Source: Eulemur rufifrons
Lineage: Eukaryota > Chordata > Mammalia > Primates > Lemuridae
Length of the DNA stretch: 64,000 nucleotides
Assembly: GCF_041146395.1 (NCBI RefSeq)
Contig: NC_091010.1
Location: forward strand, 51,728,001 to 51,792,000
Reading direction: 5' to 3'
Shown here piece after piece: positions 59,941 to 64,000 of this stretch. The stretch's first letter is position 1. Each line of letters begins with the position of its first letter. Position numbers and translations under genes: made by a program. The notes below the pieces were generated by a model. The model did not search any database and had not been told where the DNA came from. It was given only the letters and a program-made list of their open reading frames with translations.

Positions 59941-60959
59941 TAGCTTTTCTATCCATTCCACTGGAAGGCAGAAATCAGGGACATTAAAGAATGGGCTATT
60001 AAAGGAAGATGTTAAGGACATGAAAAAGGCATGTATGAGTCAAGAATAGGGGATATATTGCTGGAGAAAATTTTATTTGGAATTAAAGCCTGATTTAGGC
60101 ATCTTAAGTAATTCTGTATAGGACAAAACAGCACCAGAATAGATAGCATTATCAATGGAAAAATATACTTAAAATCATATGTATTTGTTAGCAATGGCTA
60201 CATATTAAATCTTCAATTAAGGTAGCCTTATTACGCCTAAATGTAATTAGGTATTATAAAAAGTAACTTCTTAGAGTTGTCCTCTTCTGCAACAGATAGC
60301 AGACTAGCCCTTCCAGCATAAACAAATATAAATTAGATGATATATATGAGGCAACTGTTTAGAGACATTGAACAATGGATAGTGCAATATTGAGATCCTT
60401 GAGAGAAAGAGGATGCATGAAATGAGCTTCCTTAATGCCCTAGATTTCTTTCTGTGGACAATTTCCCAATCTTGATATGAGGATCTAGAATCCAAGCAAA
60501 AAACAAAAATTAGTCTTGCTGATATCAGAGTGAGTGATACTGAATGGCATAAATGTGAGAGTCAAGGTCTCAGAGAAGAGGGAGCTATGTGTATGAATGC
60601 ATGTGTGGTGGGAGAGAGGGGCAGGGAATGGCAGTATAGTTTCCAAGAATCTCTAGCTGATGGTTTGGCTATGATTGCATAGGGTGAGTGATTACTATGG
60701 ATTTGATAACAGAACACTAAGTTTCAGTAGTGATGAGAAATGCTATAGATCTATCTCTGGAATGGTAGAAAGACCTCATTAACAGCCCATGAATTTAGTT
60801 AAAACACTAAAAATTCTATGCCTTCTAGTATACCAAGACATAAAATGAGATCTACAGTAGGCCTGCCCTATCCAGGCCTATAACCAAGATCTGCAGTAGA
60901 GACAGTTTGGACACTGGGCCCTCATAAGATAGAGGGTTTGAGTAATCCTCTAGGCTTCC
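59941..60959. other. Unassigned non-coding stretch
   Basis: Single-copy-looking DNA; no gene, repeat or structure identified. Confidence 0.3.
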
Positions 60960-61490
60960 CACAGACTTGTATTAACAAAGCACAAAATGAAGACTACACA
61001 AGGTCAAGGTAACCAGTCAGTAGTTGAACTACCTGGTAGCAAGAACAACAACCAAAAAAGTACCCTTTGAAAGGACCATGATAGAATTCAAATCAGGATT
61101 ATTCAATGCACAAATAAATAAATAAATAAATAATTCTAGACTTGCAGAGGAAGAAGAAAATATAACATATATTCAAAAAATTTTTAATTCATAGATCTGG
61201 AGATGTCCCAGATATTGTACTTAGAAGAAAAAGGCTTCAGAGAAGCTACTGTAAATATATTCAAGTGCAATTAGGGGAAATCCAGTTTTGATGAGTGAAG
61301 AGATAAGGAAAAATTGGCAGTACATAAAAGAACAAAATGGAAATAACATAAGTGAAAGGTAAAGTAATTAAAATGGAAAACGAAACACTGAATGGAATTA
61401 GTAACAGCAGACAAGTCATGTTAAAAATTCTAAGCCCGCAAAGAGCCCCAATTTGATAAGGGCATCTACGCAAAGCCTTCATCTAATACA
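60960..61490 (+). pseudogene. Old L1 ORF1 region, sense
   Basis: Reads like L1M ORF1 from its beginning into the coiled coil: 'gattattcaatgcacaaata', 'agaagctactgtaaatatat', 'acaaaatggaaataacataa', 'atgaaggctttgcgtagatg' in complement at the end. An AAAT microsatellite of about five units is at 61111-61131. All frames are interrupted. ORF1 is followed, after a deletion, by ORF2 sequence at 61560. Confidence 0.55.
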
Positions 61491-61559
61491 ATACTTACAA
61501 TACTTAAAATATTGAACATCTTCTTTTTAAGAATAAGAAAAAAGCAAAAACTGACCATT

Positions 61560-62150
61560 CTAATCACTCTTTTTCAATTATTTTACTGAATAGGTAAATA
61601 AGAATTTACAAAGCTATCTATAGTTATAGATAATAGGATTGCATGCCCAGAAAATTCTAGGAAACATAAAAATGTATGAGAACCAATAAATAAATTTAGC
61701 AGAGTTGCAGGATGCAAAGTTATTATAAAATTTATTGTATTTTTATATATTAGCAATAAATGATTAGAACATGATACTTAAAACATTAAAATAAAATTAA
61801 AAAAATAGAATCAATAAAATATAAAGTATTTAGGTATAAATTTAATCAAAGATGGGAAAACTACAGAGTGCTAATGAGAATAGTTAAAAGAAACTTAAAC
61901 AAATGGAGTGATATACAAGTTCATGGATAAGAAAACAATGGTGTTATGATTTCCATTCTGCCCAAATTGATCCATAGTTTAGATACAATCCCACACATAA
62001 TCAAAAACAGGTCTTTTGTAAGAAAGTGGCAAACTGTTCCTAAAATGTATATAAAAATACAAAGGACTTAGAGTACCCAAAATAATTTCAAAAATGAGAA
62101 AGAAATTTGGGGCAGGTGCACTACTAATGTTTTATTATAAAACTACAGAA
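61560..62150 (+). pseudogene. Old L1 ORF2 fragment, after the catalytic block
   Basis: L1M ORF2 from just after the reverse-transcriptase active site: 'gagaaccaataaataaattt', 'agcagagttgcaggatgcaa', 'tattgtatttttatatatta', then 'cccaaattgatccatagttt'. The frame is broken. It probably belongs to the same L1 as the ORF1 piece just upstream, with the ORF2 5' half deleted. Confidence 0.75.
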
Positions 62151-62154
62151 ATAA

Positions 62155-64000
62155 CTCAGACAAGAAAAGGAAATCAAGAGTATCCATATGGGGAAAGAAG
62201 AGGTCAAACTATCACTCTTTGCTGATGATATGATCTTATACCTAGAAAACCCCAAAGATTCAACCAAGAGACTCCTGAAATGGATAAATAAATTCAGCAA
62301 CATCTCAGGTTACAAAATCAATATACACAAATCAGTAGCTTTCATATACGCCAACTGTTAAGCTGAGAATCAAATCAGAGACACAATGCCTTTCATAACA
62401 GCAACAAAGAAAATAAAATACCTAGGAATATATTTAACTAAAGAGATGAAAGCCCTCAATAGGGAGAGCTATGAAGCACTGAGGAAAGAAATTGCAGAGG
62501 ATGTAAACAGATGGGAAAACATATCATGATCATGGATCAACAGAATCAACACTGTTAAAATGTCTGCACTACCCAAAGTGATTTACAGATTTAATGCAAT
62601 TCCCATTAAAATACCAATATCATTATTCACAGATCTACAAAAAGTAGTTCTGTGCTTCATATGGAACCATAAAAGACCCTGAATAACCAATGCAACCTTA
62701 CACAATAAGAACAAATCTGGAGGCATCACCTTACCAGACTTCAAGCTATGCTACGAGTCCATAGTAACCAAAACAGCATGGTACTGGCACAAAAAACAGG
62801 GAAAGAGAACTATGGGTAAGAACAGAGAACTCAGATGTGACACCATCCTCATATTGCCATCTGATCTTTGACAAAGCAGAAAAATCATACACTGGGAAAA
62901 AGAATCCCTATTCAATAAATGGTGCTGGGAAAATTGGACATCTACATGTAGAAGACTGAAACAGGGTTCACACCTTTCTCCACTCATAAAAATTAATTCA
63001 CAATGAATAACAGACTTAAACTTATGGCATGAAACCATAAGAATTCGAGAGAAAATGTTGGAAAAACTCTTGCAGACACCAGCCTAGGCAAAGAATTTAT
63101 GAAGAACCCAAAAGCAATCACAGTAACAACAAAAATAAATAAATGGGATCTGATCAAATGAAAAAGTTTCTGCACAACCAAAGACACAATCAATGAGCAG
63201 ATAGAAAACCTACAGAATGGAAGAAAATATTTGCATGCTGTATATGCAAATATAAAGGGCTGCCACAAATATAAACAGCTGGTAACCAGAATCTACAAAG
63301 AACTCAAGTAAATCAACAAGAAAAAAATCAAACAACCTTATAAAAAGATGGGCAAAAGACATGAACAGAGGCTTTTCAAAAGAAGATAGACTAATGGCCA
63401 ACAAACTCATGCACCACGTGTACTCAACATCAAATTGATACTAACTGATTAACACTAAGGTGTTCATGTGGTCGTAATACTCATTGGGTGCTGGTCAGGT
63501 GGGGATGGGGTTAGAGGATAAACCCACAATTAATGGAAGCGGAGCGCACCGTATGGGGGAAGGACATGCTTGTAGCCCTGGCTTGGGCGAGGCAAGCACA
63601 TTACATGTAAGCAAAATATTTGTACCCCCATAATATCCTGAATTAAAAAAAGAAAAACAGCTCAACGTCTTTAATCCTTAGGGAAATGAAAATCAAAACC
63701 ACAGTGAGATATCATCTAACTCTAATGAGAATCCCTCTTATCAAAAGTCCCAAAACAACAGATACCGGCATGGATACAGAGAGAAAGGAACACTTATACA
63801 CTGTTGGTGGTACTGCAAACTAGTACAACCTCTGTGGAAGGTAGTATGGTGATACCTCAAAGAACTAAAAGTAGACCTACCATTTAGTCCAGCAATCCCA
63901 CTACTAGGTATTTACCCAAAGGAAAAAAAGACATTTTATAAAAAGATACTTGCACTAGAATGTTTATGGCAGCACAATTTACAATCGCAAAGATGTGGTA
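62155..64000 (+). pseudogene. L1 ORF2 (RT to C-terminus), younger copy, interrupted and running off the window
   Basis: The copy starts 5'-truncated just before the reverse-transcriptase active site. The Phe-Ala-Asp-Asp block is intact at 62218-62229. The frame continues with the thumb-like and C-terminal regions ('cctaggaatatatttaac', 'ggcatcaccttaccagactt', 'aaacagcatggtactggc') but has stops, first at about 62358, then at about 62526 and 62680. At 63432-63660 it is split by a lemur-type L1 tail, after which ORF2 and 3' sequence resumes ('gatatcatctaactctaatg', 'ccagcaatcccactactagg') to the end of the window. It overlaps the ORF2 part of the older copy upstream, so the two are separate insertions. 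Confidence 0.9.
63423..63669 (+). mobile_element. Lemur-type L1 3' UTR inserted into the older L1
   Basis: About 229 bases (63432-63660) match the 3' untranslated region I associate with lemur L1s: 'gatactaactgattaacact', 'gtgttcatgtggtcgtaata', 'gcgcaccgtatgggggaagg', and the end 'atttgtacccccataatatc' with an A-rich tail. The host word 'ctcaacatc' at 63423-63431 recurs as 'ctcaacgtc' at 63661-63669, a 9-base target duplication with one change. Host ORF2 continues correctly on both sides. Confidence 0.85.

Overview
The window is nuclear DNA from a primate, most likely a strepsirrhine of the lemur type. Three of the four Alu copies (4981-5300, 10602-10936, 23418-23766) carry an A/T-rich stretch between the two monomers that I know from lemuriform Alus and not from human ones. 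The L1 insertion at 63432-63660 ends in a 3' untranslated region of the kind I associate with lemur L1s. The ancient mammalian background (L2, MIR, MER5, MER20-like, MER2, MLT1/MST) is what any eutherian would show. I cannot name the species or the chromosome. Family names are from memory, not from a database search.

I find no protein-coding exon, tRNA, rRNA or other functional RNA gene that I can support. The open frames are short, lie mostly inside repeats and look like chance or retroelement remnants. The window therefore looks intergenic, or like the inside of a very long intron, and its content is almost entirely layered transposable elements.

Layout. 1-10 kb: L1 and MLT1 tails, an L2 split by a young L1 with an inverted 5' part (585-1265), MER5A, a lemur Alu with a perfect 17-bp target duplication, an exact 20-bp inverted repeat (5624-5665), an ERV-type solo LTR (about 5865-6160) and an L1 3' end. 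10-19 kb: a minus-strand Alu, several MER5-like elements, L2, MIR and a MER20-like element. 19.9-23.8 kb is the densest part: a candidate processed retrocopy on the minus strand, head to head with a GC-rich L1 5' region, followed by an L1 reverse-transcriptase fragment, a perfect hairpin and a second, different GC-rich 5' region that runs into L1 ORF1-like sequence, then an Alu. 24.8-25.3 kb: a second ERV-type LTR. 27-31 kb: old antisense L1 copies, one interrupted by a GC-rich minisatellite-like insert. 32-36 kb: MLT1, MIR and a possible retrocopy tail. 36-40 kb: a short L1 with an inverted part, L2, and an antisense L1 with ORF1 and a 5' region built of degenerate repeats of 76-92 bp. 41-53 kb: a complete MER2, a MaLR LTR with a triplicated edge, MIR, L2 and old L1. 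53-60 kb: mostly unassigned single-copy-like DNA with one L2, one Alu and one MIR. 61-64 kb: two stacked sense-strand L1 copies, the younger of which hosts the lemur-type L1 tail and runs off the window end.

No set of genes works together here. What the sequence records is successive retrotransposition: target duplications, 5' inversions, nesting and internal deletions give a relative order of insertion.
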